Assembly (NCBI GenBank): GCA_020442235.1
Contig: JAGRKQ010000117.1
Coordinates: forward strand, 1-6,466
Direction: 5' to 3'
Length of the DNA stretch: 6,466 nt
DNA from: Hyphomicrobiaceae bacterium
GTDB taxonomy: Bacteria; Pseudomonadota; Alphaproteobacteria; Rhizobiales; MH13
Under the pieces are notes generated by a model, which did no database searches, was not told where the DNA came from, and saw only the letters and a list, made by a program, of their open reading frames with translations. Made by a program: the position numbers and the translations under genes. Below, piece by piece: positions 1 to 5,740 of the stretch. How positions within the stretch are numbered: position 1 is the stretch's first letter; each line of letters opens with the position of its first letter.

Positions 1-3
1 CGT

Positions 4-60
4 CCCGATCCGCACGTTGAGCGCGCTATCGCCAAGAATAAGGGCCAACAAAAAACCCCC
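4..60 (+). repeat. Degenerate copy of an intergenic element (copy 1)
   Basis: This stretch lies between the window edge and the stop codon of the CoA-ester lyase. Read on the plus strand it has, in order, CCCGA (4-8), TTGAGCGC (17-24), CGCCAAGA (30-37), then GGGCCAAC and an A-run followed by CCCC (42-60). The same blocks occur in the same order on the minus strand at 4294-4211, where the element is longer. No gene is recognisable here. A TGA at 18-20 could end a plus-strand gene entering from the left, but too little remains to judge. Relatedness rests on short blocks aligned by eye and could be coincidental. Confidence 0.35.
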
Positions 61-945
61 TTACCCGCGTGCCTTGATGGCGTTGGCGAGCGCCACGACC
101 TTTTCGGCGATTTCGGCGTGGAGGCGCTCCACCATGCGGCCATTCAGCGAGATCGCGCCGAGGCTGGCGTTTTCCGGCAGGGCGAAGGCGTCGATGATCG
201 CCTGTGCGGCGTCGACCTCGGCCGGATCGGGGGCGAAGATGCGGTTGGCGTCATCCAGCTGCCTGGGGTGGATCAGCGTCTTGCCGTCCATGCCGAGATC
301 GCGGCCCTCAAGGCACTCGGCGGCAAAGCCTTCCGCATTGTCGAGGCTGTTGTAGACGCCGTCGACGACGGCGATGCCGGCCATGCGGGCGGCGGCCACC
401 GACAGCGACAGGAAGGCGAGCATCGGCGCGCGGCCGGGAACGAGGCGGGCGCCGGTTTCCTTGGCAAGGTCGTTGGTGCCCATGATGAAGCAGGCAAGGC
501 GCGGCGCGACGCTGCGTCCGGCATCGGCGATGGCGCGGATGTCGAGAATGGCGCGCGGGGTCTCGATCATCGCCCAGATGGCGATCTTCGGGTCGGCCCC
601 GAGCGCGGCAAGGCGGGTTTCGACGTCGGCCAGATCCTCGGCGCTGGAAACCTTCGGCACCAGGATGGCGTCGGGCGCGGCCATGGCGGCGGCTTCCAGA
701 TCGGCGAGTCCGTAGGGGCTTGCGAGCGAATTGATGCGGATCACCACCTCGCGCGGGCCGAAGCCGCCGGCCTTCACCGCATCGCAGACCTGGGTGCGGG
801 CCAGATCCTTGGCGTCCGGGGCGACGGCGTCCTCAAGGTCGAGGATGACGGCATCGGTGTCGAGGGTCCTGGCCTTTTCCAGCGCGCGGGCGTTGGAGCC
901 GGGCATATAGAGGACGGAGCGGCGCGGGCGGATGGCGTCGGACAT
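61..945 (-). CDS. CitE-like CoA-ester lyase, (3S)-malyl-CoA thioesterase (Mcl2)-like
   Basis: A 294-residue member of the HpcH/HpaI aldolase/citrate lyase family, a full-length single TIM-barrel enzyme of the cytoplasm. Visible family landmarks are RSVLYMPGSNARALEKA (9-25), the LDLEDAV strand (35-41), Arg70 in VVIRIN, LVPKV with Lys98, the acidic IETP (127-130), MGTNDLAKE (155-163), VDGVYN (194-199) and GMDGKTLIHPRQ (218-229). Such enzymes bind Mg2+ through acidic residues and act on 3-hydroxyacyl-CoA esters such as malyl-CoA, by C-C cleavage or thioester hydrolysis. From memory, the MGTNDLAKE and DGVYN blocks and the C-terminal part look most like Rhodobacter Mcl2, the (3S)-malyl-CoA thioesterase, rather than citramalyl-CoA lyase or the Mcl1 lyase. 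The substrate is therefore inferred. The ATG at 945-943 has a GGAG box eight bases upstream, which supports this start. The gene is divergent from an FAD oxidoreductase, with 89 bases between start codons. Confidence 0.9.
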   Translation of the reverse strand: MSDAIRPRRSVLYMPGSNARALEKARTLDTDAVILDLEDAVAPDAKDLARTQVCDAVKAGGFGPREVVIRINSLASPYGLADLEAAAMAAPDAILVPKVSSAEDLADVETRLAALGADPKIAIWAMIETPRAILDIRAIADAGRSVAPRLACFIMGTNDLAKETGARLVPGRAPMLAFLSLSVAAARMAGIAVVDGVYNSLDNAEGFAAECLEGRDLGMDGKTLIHPRQLDDANRIFAPDPAEVDAAQAIIDAFALPENASLGAISLNGRMVERLHAEIAEKVVALANAIKARG

Positions 946-979
946 GGATCGGTCTCCGGATGGGTTGTGCGTTGCAGCA

Positions 980-1006
980 GTGCTAGCGGAGTTTTCGTCT
1001 TGTCAA
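980..1006 (-). promoter_or_regulatory. Candidate sigma70-type promoter for the CoA-ester lyase
   Basis: On the minus strand a perfect TTGACA lies at 1006-1001, followed after 15 bases by TAGCAC at 985-980. The -10 match is only 3 of 6 and the spacer is short, so only the -35 box is striking. It would place transcription start about 28 bases before the lyase ATG, a sensible leader length. No equally good promoter was seen for the divergent plus-strand gene. Confidence 0.3.
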
Positions 1007-1034
1007 AAGCCGTCCTTTGGCGAAGCCTCCCCGC

Positions 1035-2201
1035 ATGACGGACGGCAGAGCGGACATTCTCATCATCGGCGCGGGCGCGGTCGGGCTTTCGGCCGCCGTC
1101 TTCCTGACGTCGCGTTTCGGCTTTGAAGGGCGCGTCGTCGTCGTCGATCGCGATCCTCAGGGCGCGCGCTCGCAGACGGTGCGCTCGGCCGCCTCGCTGC
1201 GCCAGCAATTCTCGATCGCCGAGAACATTCGCCTCTCCCGCGAAGGGCTGGCGCTGATGGAGGACCTCAAGGCCCGCCACGGTGCAGAGGGCGACATCGG
1301 CTTTCGCGAGGGGCGTTATCTCGTCCTTTGCGATGCAGAGGATCGCGACGCCCTTGCGCGCGCCGTCGCGCTTCAGCGCATGGAAGGCGCGGCGACGCTG
1401 TTCCTCGATGAAGGCGGTCTCCAGGACCGCTTCGGCTGGCTGCGGGCGGATGGGCTTTGCGGCTCGCTCGGGCAGGGCGGGGAAGGCTGGTTCGATCCCT
1501 GGCGGCTGCTCAGCGTTCTGAAGCGCGAGGCGGTTTCGGCAGGGGCCACGATCCTCGGCGGCGCGGTGCGACAGCTTGACATCGAGGCGGGCCGGGTCAC
1601 GGGGGCGCTTTTTGAGGACGGGACGCGGATTGCAGCCGGCCTCACCATCCTCTGCGCCGGCTGCCACACGCCGCAGCTTCTGGAGCGGGCCGGCCAGCGC
1701 ATCGCCGTCGAGCCGGTCAAGCGCAGCGTCTTCTCGCTCGCAACGCCCGATCCGGTGCCGGAAATGCCGCTGGTCGCGCTGCCGTCCGGGGTCTGGGTGC
1801 GGCCGGAAGGGGCCGGCTACATCGCCGGCTGGTCGCCGCCTGACGGGGACGATCCGGCCAGCGATCCCGACGATGACGCACCCGATACGCTGTTGTTTGA
1901 AGACAGGCTCTGGCCGCTTCTGGCCGAGCGCATCCCGGCCTTCGAGCGGCTGAAGATGACCGGCGCCTGGGCGGGGCATTACGACATGAACCGCATCGAC
2001 CAGAACGCGCTTCTGGGCGCGGTCCCGTGGCGCGAGGGGCTGCTCTTTGCCTGCGGCTTTTCCGGTCACGGGGTGCAGCATGCCCTGCCAATGGGTCGGG
2101 CGCTTGCAGAACTTGCGCTTTATGGCGGCTTTCGCAGCCTCGATCTTTCGCGCCTGTCGCCATCACGCCCCGAGGCGCTGACGGAAACCGGCATCATCTG
2201 A
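1035..2201 (+). CDS. FAD-dependent oxidoreductase, DAO (amine/amino-acid oxidase) family, FOXRED1-like
   Basis: A 388-residue flavoprotein of the D-amino-acid oxidase/sarcosine-dimethylglycine oxidoreductase fold. The N-terminal Rossmann motif is IIGAGAVGLSAAVFL (10-24), followed by an acidic strand end VVVVDRD (34-40) that should bind the FAD ribose. SAASLRQQFSIAENIRLS (51-68) is the block typical of the FOXRED1-like branch, and ILCAGCHTPQL (205-215) is the second dinucleotide-site segment. The C-terminal AWAGHYDMNRIDQNALLG (311-328) and CGFSGHGVQHALPMGRALAEL (from 340) are the flavin/substrate-closing blocks of that branch. The family oxidises C-N bonds of secondary amines or amino acids; the substrate cannot be read from sequence. 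The start is the ATG at 1035, which puts the FAD motif about nine residues in. A TTG at 1017 is in frame and would add six residues, and neither start has a good ribosome binding site. A PdxY-like kinase follows on the same strand. Confidence 0.88.
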   Translation: MTDGRADILIIGAGAVGLSAAVFLTSRFGFEGRVVVVDRDPQGARSQTVRSAASLRQQFSIAENIRLSREGLALMEDLKARHGAEGDIGFREGRYLVLCDAEDRDALARAVALQRMEGAATLFLDEGGLQDRFGWLRADGLCGSLGQGGEGWFDPWRLLSVLKREAVSAGATILGGAVRQLDIEAGRVTGALFEDGTRIAAGLTILCAGCHTPQLLERAGQRIAVEPVKRSVFSLATPDPVPEMPLVALPSGVWVRPEGAGYIAGWSPPDGDDPASDPDDDAPDTLLFEDRLWPLLAERIPAFERLKMTGAWAGHYDMNRIDQNALLGAVPWREGLLFACGFSGHGVQHALPMGRALAELALYGGFRSLDLSRLSPSRPEALTETGII

Positions 2202-2223
2202 ACGAACGGGTTACCCTCGCTGC

Positions 2224-2247
2224 GCCGGCTGCTTTCGTTTCGCCGGC
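2224..2247. other. Weak inverted repeat between oxidoreductase and kinase
   Basis: GCCGGC at 2224-2229 and again at 2242-2247 can pair as a 6-bp stem with a 12-base loop. No T-run follows on either strand, so it is not a canonical intrinsic terminator. It ends five bases before an in-frame ATG at 2252 and could form in the mRNA leader of the kinase. In DNA this rich in G and C it may be chance. Confidence 0.2.
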
Positions 2248-2290
2248 AGGCATGGCAAAGAAGGCGCGCTCAGGAACACCCAAAGCCCCC

Positions 2291-2295
2291 GAGGA
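2291..2295 (+). promoter_or_regulatory. Ribosome binding site deciding the kinase start
   Basis: GAGGA lies ten bases before the GTG at 2306. The alternative in-frame ATG at 2252 has only an AGG one base upstream, too close to work as a Shine-Dalgarno site. This favours the GTG and a short N-terminus. Confidence 0.5.
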
Positions 2296-2305
2296 ACGAC
2301 CGCCC

Positions 2306-3190
2306 GTGAACGCTGCTCCGGACCCTTCCGACAAGGCCGCCGTCCTCGTCATTTCCAGCCTCGTTGCGCGCGGCTCGGTCGGGGCGCGCGCCAGCGCCTT
2401 CGCGCTCGAGCGGCACGGCCATCCGGTGTGGCTGGTGCCGACGGTGTGGCTGCCCTGGCATCCGGGGCAGGGCGAAGCGCCGCGCATCGTGCCGGATGGC
2501 GCGGCCTTTCAGGCAAGCCTCGATGCCATGGCCGCGTCCGACAAGCTGGGCGAGATCGGCGCCGTGCTCACCGGTTATCTCGGCGATGGCGCGCAGGCAG
2601 CCCCCATCGGACGGCTGATTGATGCCGTTCGCGCCGCCAATCCCGATGTGCTCGTCGTCGTCGATCCGGTGTCGGCGGATGAACGCGGGCCCTATGTGCC
2701 CGAAGCCGTGCTCGATGCGCTGCGCGGCGAGCTTCTGCCCCGCGCCGATGTGCTGACGCCGAACCGTTTCGAGCTGGCCGCGCTCTCCGGCCTTCCCGCA
2801 GGCGGCGATCCGGCGCAACTGGCCGCCGCTGCCCGGCGCCTGGGGATCGGCCTGACGGTCGTCACCTCGGCGCTCGGCATCATGCGCGGGGCGATCGGGG
2901 CGCTTTCGGTTTCCGCCCGCGAGGCGATCCTTGCCGAACACGCGGCCGTGCCCGATGCGCCGCACGGCACCGGCGATCTCTTTGCCGCGCTTCTGACGGC
3001 GCACATGCTCGCCGGCGCCAATGCCGAAGAAGCGTTGACGCGCGCGACAAGCTCGGTCTTCGACATCATCGCACGCACCGTTCGGCGTGGCGGCGACGAA
3101 CTTCTCATCGCCGCCGAACAGACCTCGCTGATCCGCTCGCTCGCCATGGTGCGCACGCGGCGCATCGTGGAGCCGGCACAGCGGGCCTGA
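2306..3190 (+). CDS. pdxY: Pyridoxal kinase, PdxY-like
   Basis: A 294-residue kinase of the ribokinase/PfkB superfamily, pyridoxal kinase branch, which phosphorylates pyridoxal (or related B6 vitamers) with ATP in the cytoplasm as part of vitamin B6 salvage. Landmarks are VLVISSLVARGSVGARAS (13-30), VWLVPTVWLPWHPG (41-54), GAVLTGYLG (85-93), VVVDPVSADERGPYVPEAV (117-135), LTPNRFELAALSG (150-162), VVTSALG (185-191) and the catalytic HGTGDLFAALL (220-230), where Asp224 is the expected base. Length suits the family (about 285-290). The metal/phosphate motif, DPV followed by GD in many relatives, reads SAD here, a modest deviation. The GTG start is chosen for its GAGGA box and for the short N-terminus usual in the family; starting at ATG 2252 would add 18 basic, proline-rich residues. 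It lies 104 bases after the FAD oxidoreductase and may be co-transcribed with it. Its stop faces that of the M23 peptidase across 20 bases. Confidence 0.85.
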   Translation: MNAAPDPSDKAAVLVISSLVARGSVGARASAFALERHGHPVWLVPTVWLPWHPGQGEAPRIVPDGAAFQASLDAMAASDKLGEIGAVLTGYLGDGAQAAPIGRLIDAVRAANPDVLVVVDPVSADERGPYVPEAVLDALRGELLPRADVLTPNRFELAALSGLPAGGDPAQLAAAARRLGIGLTVVTSALGIMRGAIGALSVSAREAILAEHAAVPDAPHGTGDLFAALLTAHMLAGANAEEALTRATSSVFDIIARTVRRGGDELLIAAEQTSLIRSLAMVRTRRIVEPAQRA

Positions 3191-3210
3191 TCTCTGTGTG
3201 CGCTTGACCT

Positions 3211-4164
3211 TTACGGAAGAGTCAGCGTCCGGGTGGCGATGACCCGTTCGCCCCGCACCACGCCGGCTTCCAGCCGGTAGGGGCCGGATGGCGGCGTGCC
3301 GCGCCGGCCGGTGAAGAACAGTGCCTGCGCCTTGGCGCGGTCATAAGGTTCGGAGGCGCCCTCGGCGATGGTTGCGCCGTCGCCGCCGACAAGCCGGAGC
3401 GCCAGCCGGTCGCCCTCCTGCAGATTGATCGCCCAGCCATAGATGACGATGGCCTCGGAGCCCTGTCCGGGCTGCTCGGGGCGGGCGCGGGACAAGGCCG
3501 CCAGATCGACGCCGCCCGGTGCCAGGCCGACTTCGATGATCTGCGTCAGGCTGTCGGTGGCTTCGGCAAACGCTCCATCGGCAAACAGCGACTGCACCGC
3601 CGGGCCGCAGCCTTCGGCCGCCGTGCGTCCGGTGAAGGGGTCGATGACGGTGCCGGCGCGGCGCAGGGTGACATGCAGGTGCGGAAAGGCGGTGCGGCCG
3701 GTCTGGCCCATGCGGGCGATGGGTTCGCCGGCCGCCACCGTCTCGCCCTCGGTGACGACGATCGAGCCGGAAAGCAGGTGGCAATATTGCGTCTGCCAGC
3801 CGCCTTCATGGTCGATGACGATGCCGTTGCCGCAATCCTCGCCGGGGCGGTGGGTGCCTTCGGGGGTGCCGTTTCGCGTGGCGCGCACGGTGCCGGCGGC
3901 CATGGAGCGCACCGGCGGAGCGGCGATGAGATCGCGCGGGCGCAGGACCCGCACATCGAAACCCTGATGGCCGTCATAGCTCGCCGCGCCGCAGACCGGA
4001 TCGGCGACATCCGGGCCGGGGTCGAGATCGGCCAGTTGCTGCAGGAAGCAGGTTTCGCCCAGTGTGCAGTCGAGGGGGAAGAGAAAACCCTGCGCGGCCG
4101 CCGGCGTTGCCGCAAGCATGGCGGCAAGCGGCAGGATCAGGCGGAAGGATGTGGCTCTGCGCAT
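3211..4164 (-). CDS. Secreted M23 (LytM/peptidase_M23) metallopeptidase
   Basis: A 317-residue protein with a classical signal peptide: MRRATS, a hydrophobic stretch to about residue 19, then an AAA/Q cleavage region near 22-25. It is therefore predicted to be periplasmic. The zinc peptidase domain spans about 60-180: His66 and Asp70 (HQGFD) form the first metal motif, CHL gives His129, and PHLHVTL gives His162 and His164 (HxH). All expected M23 metal and catalytic positions are present, so it should be active, probably on peptidoglycan cross-links. VTEGETVAAGEPIARMGQTG (137-156) is the usual barrel hairpin before HxH. The mature part has six cysteines (33, 39, 59, 111, 128, 186), suggesting disulfides. 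The C-terminal region (about 205-317) has a beta-rich look with IVIYGWAINL (239-248) and is not assigned to a known domain. The reading frame stays open far upstream, but ATG 4164 starts directly at the signal peptide. The Shine-Dalgarno signal is weak. Confidence 0.88.
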   Translation of the reverse strand: MRRATSFRLILPLAAMLAATPAAAQGFLFPLDCTLGETCFLQQLADLDPGPDVADPVCGAASYDGHQGFDVRVLRPRDLIAAPPVRSMAAGTVRATRNGTPEGTHRPGEDCGNGIVIDHEGGWQTQYCHLLSGSIVVTEGETVAAGEPIARMGQTGRTAFPHLHVTLRRAGTVIDPFTGRTAAEGCGPAVQSLFADGAFAEATDSLTQIIEVGLAPGGVDLAALSRARPEQPGQGSEAIVIYGWAINLQEGDRLALRLVGGDGATIAEGASEPYDRAKAQALFFTGRRGTPPSGPYRLEAGVVRGERVIATRTLTLP

Positions 4165-4210
4165 GGCCTGAACCTGCCTGCTTCGCGGGGGGCGTGGCAA
4201 CAGGGGCGGC

Positions 4211-4294
4211 GGGGTTTTTAGTGGTCCCGACTCTTGCGCTTCGCTGCCCCAGTCTTGCAGCTTCGCTGCGCTCAATGCGCGACCCTGGGTCGGG
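4211..4294 (-). repeat. Structured, internally repeated intergenic element (copy 2)
   Basis: This element fills much of the 143-base gap between the acetyltransferase stop and the M23 peptidase start. On the plus strand, CCCGAC (4226-4231) and GTCGGG (4289-4294) can pair as a 6-bp closing stem. Inside are two near-identical units, TCTTGCGCTTCGCTGC (4232-4247) and TCTTGCAGCTTCGCTGC (4253-4269), about 21 bases apart. One unit holds GCAGC-GAA-GCTGC, a 5-bp stem with a three-base loop. The minus-strand end is GGGACCACTAAAAACCCC. The blocks TTGAGCGC, GCAAGA and GGG-CCA-AAAA-CCCC recur in order at 4-60. It could be a dispersed intergenic repeat, a terminator-like structure after the acetyltransferase, or a leader of the peptidase mRNA. 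No function is shown. Confidence 0.45.
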
Positions 4295-4307
4295 TGTGGG
4301 AAATCGT

Positions 4308-4883
4308 TCAGGAAAGGTTGGCGATGCGCCGGTCCAGCCCGTCGCGCACCGCCGGCCATTCTTCCCGCAGGATCGAGAAGACGACCGTGTCGCGCCAGCT
4401 GCCGTCCGGGCGCGGGCGCTCGTGCCGCAACACCCCTTCGCGCGTGGCGCCAAGCTTCAGCACCGCCGCCTGGCTGCGTTCGTTCAGGATGTCGACCTTG
4501 AACTGGATGCGCTCGAAGCCGCAGGTCTCGAAACCATGGGCCAGCAGCAGCCGCTTGGCCGCCGGGTTGACGATGCCGGCCCAGACATCGGGGTGATACC
4601 ACGTGTAACCGATCTCGAAATTGCCCTTCACCGTGTCGATGTCGAAGCAGCGGCTCATGCCGACGACGCGTCCGTCAAGGCGGACGACGAAGGGAACGTG
4701 GCTGGCAGCGCGCGCGGCCAGAGCATCGGCGACATAGGCTTCGGGCGATCCGCCGATCAGCGGCGTGAAGCGCCAGATGGAGGGCTCCGAAGCGGCCTCG
4801 ACGATGGCGGGGGCGTCGGTCTCGACAAGCGGGGCGAGGGTGACGGGGCCAAGGCTCAGGGGATCGAGAATGAAGGCGGCCAT
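4308..4883 (-). CDS. GNAT-family N-acetyltransferase, RimJ/RimL type
   Basis: A 191-residue acetyltransferase, full length for the family. It opens with LGPVTLAPLVETDAPAI (11-27), the RimJ/RimL-style start, then PFVVRLDGRVVGMSRCFDID (64-83), and NFEIGYTWYHPDVWAG (88-103), the central strand that binds acetyl-CoA. VNPAAKRLLLAHGFE (105-119) follows in the acetyl-CoA helix region, then FERIQFKVDILNERSQAAVLKLGATREG (123-150), the typical N-E-RS-A-KLGA-EG signature. It ends with RDTVVFSILREEWP (164-177). Such enzymes transfer acetyl groups to protein N-termini, amino acids or small amines; the substrate is unknown. The ATG at 4883 has a GGAG box five bases upstream, which fixes the start despite an open frame continuing upstream. 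It is divergent from a LysE-family exporter, which may hint at handling of an amino acid or a toxic amine, but this is only contextual. The M23 peptidase gene follows on the same strand. Confidence 0.88.
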   Translation of the reverse strand: MAAFILDPLSLGPVTLAPLVETDAPAIVEAASEPSIWRFTPLIGGSPEAYVADALAARAASHVPFVVRLDGRVVGMSRCFDIDTVKGNFEIGYTWYHPDVWAGIVNPAAKRLLLAHGFETCGFERIQFKVDILNERSQAAVLKLGATREGVLRHERPRPDGSWRDTVVFSILREEWPAVRDGLDRRIANLS

Positions 4884-4939
4884 GCGGGCTCCGGTTCTGG
4901 AAAGCAAAAGTGGCGAGAGCTGCCATGCGCTTCCTGCCC

Positions 4940-4958
4940 TTGCGCCGAATGGGCGCAA
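4940..4958. promoter_or_regulatory. Inverted repeat, possible operator between acetyltransferase and exporter
   Basis: TTGCGCC (4940-4946) and GGCGCAA (4952-4958) form a perfect 7-bp inverted repeat around the spacer GAATG. It sits 56 bases from the acetyltransferase ATG and 51 bases from the exporter ATG, nearly midway in the 126-base divergent region. That spot suits binding by a dimeric regulator acting on both genes. No regulator gene is present in the window. It could equally be a chance hairpin in GC-rich DNA. Confidence 0.3.
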
Positions 4959-5009
4959 AGTGCAAGCCATCGCGAGAGACGATCGCCAGCCCGGCATGAG
5001 GCACTCAAG

Positions 5010-5639
5010 ATGCAGTTCTTCGGACTTTCCCTTGCCGAATGGGCGGTGTTCCTGCCGGCCTGTTTCGCGCTCAATCTCTCGCCGGGGCCGAACAACATCC
5101 TGGCGCTCTCCAACGGGGCGCGGTTCGGGGCCTTGCGGGCAACGCTGGCCGGCTGCGGGCGGCTCCTTCCCTTCGCGGCGATGATCGTGCTGACGGCGAT
5201 CGGACTCGGCGCGCTTCTGGCGGCGAGCGCTGCGGCCTTCACCGTCCTGAAGCTGGCGGGCGCGGCCTATCTGGTCTGGCTCGGGGTCAAGCTCTTCCGG
5301 GCCGGGGCGCCGGTCGTGGAGGAAGGATCGGCATCGGAGCCTCTGGCCGCCATGGCCCTGCGCGACGGTCTCATCGCCGCAACCAATCCCAAGGCGATCC
5401 TGATCTTCACCGCCGTCCTGCCGCAGTTCATCGAGCCGGGCGCGCCTTTCGTGGAGCGCTTCCTGACTCTCGGGCTGGTGTTTCTGGTGCTCGAAGTCGC
5501 CGCGGTCGCCGTCTATGCCTCGGGCGGGGCGCTGGCGGCGCGGTTCGGCGGTGGAAACGCGGTTCTGAAGCACATGAACCGGGTCTGCGGCGGCGCGCTC
5601 GTTCTGGCCGGCGGCGCGCTCGCCTTGGCGCGGCGCTGA
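5010..5639 (+). CDS. LysE/RhtB-family amino-acid exporter
   Basis: A 209-residue inner-membrane protein of normal family length. The signature LSPGPNN is at 23-29, right after the first hydrophobic segment (about 9-22). Further hydrophobic stretches lie near 40-72, 76-96, 118-140, 150-174 and 190-207, matching the roughly six-helix plan. ALRDGLIAATNPKAILIF (116-133) is the second conserved block with its NPKA core. The family expels amino acids or their derivatives (lysine, threonine, homoserine lactones and others) by proton-coupled export; the actual substrate cannot be told from sequence. The ATG is preceded by GAGG eight bases upstream (4998-5001), which fixes the start although the frame is open far upstream. 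Unlike many family members, it is divergent from an acetyltransferase rather than a LysR-type regulator. leuB begins 101 bases after its stop on the same strand. Confidence 0.9.
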   Translation: MQFFGLSLAEWAVFLPACFALNLSPGPNNILALSNGARFGALRATLAGCGRLLPFAAMIVLTAIGLGALLAASAAAFTVLKLAGAAYLVWLGVKLFRAGAPVVEEGSASEPLAAMALRDGLIAATNPKAILIFTAVLPQFIEPGAPFVERFLTLGLVFLVLEVAAVAVYASGGALAARFGGGNAVLKHMNRVCGGALVLAGGALALARR

Positions 5640-5740
5640 AAGGCCGTCTCGCGCCTCGCCGTCACCGGTCGATCTTGCAAGCGCCCCGCCGGGCGGCTAA
5701 TCGGCATGCCAAAGCCCATCCAAGCGAATGAGGAACCGCC

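Noticed and set aside
39..63. TAAGGG/CCCTTA inverted repeat as a terminator of the lyase gene
   Set aside because: The stem is only 6 bp, includes the stop codon, is AT-rich at its ends, and the T-run falls in the loop rather than after the stem.
118..1038. Long open plus-strand frame opposite the CoA-ester lyase
   Set aside because: It is the antisense shadow of a clear, motif-complete gene; its composition is Gly/Ala/Arg/His-rich low complexity with no family motif, as expected in GC-rich DNA.
774..2081. Long minus-strand frame opposite the FAD oxidoreductase
   Set aside because: Antisense shadow with Arg/Pro/Ala-rich composition and no recognisable domain; it also overlaps the start of the real lyase gene.
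2270..3004. Minus-strand frame opposite the kinase
   Set aside because: Shadow of the kinase; composition rich in Arg, Gly and His, no motif.
3191..3210. Bidirectional terminator between the convergent kinase and peptidase genes
   Set aside because: The 20-base gap contains no inverted repeat or T-run.
4884..5573. Upstream extension of the acetyltransferase frame into the exporter gene
   Set aside because: The GNAT domain begins at residue 1 from the ATG at 4883, which has its own GGAG site; the extension is antisense to the exporter.
5685..5697. CCGCC-G-GGCGG as a terminator after the exporter gene
   Set aside because: The loop would be a single base and no T-run follows; this is typical GC-rich background.
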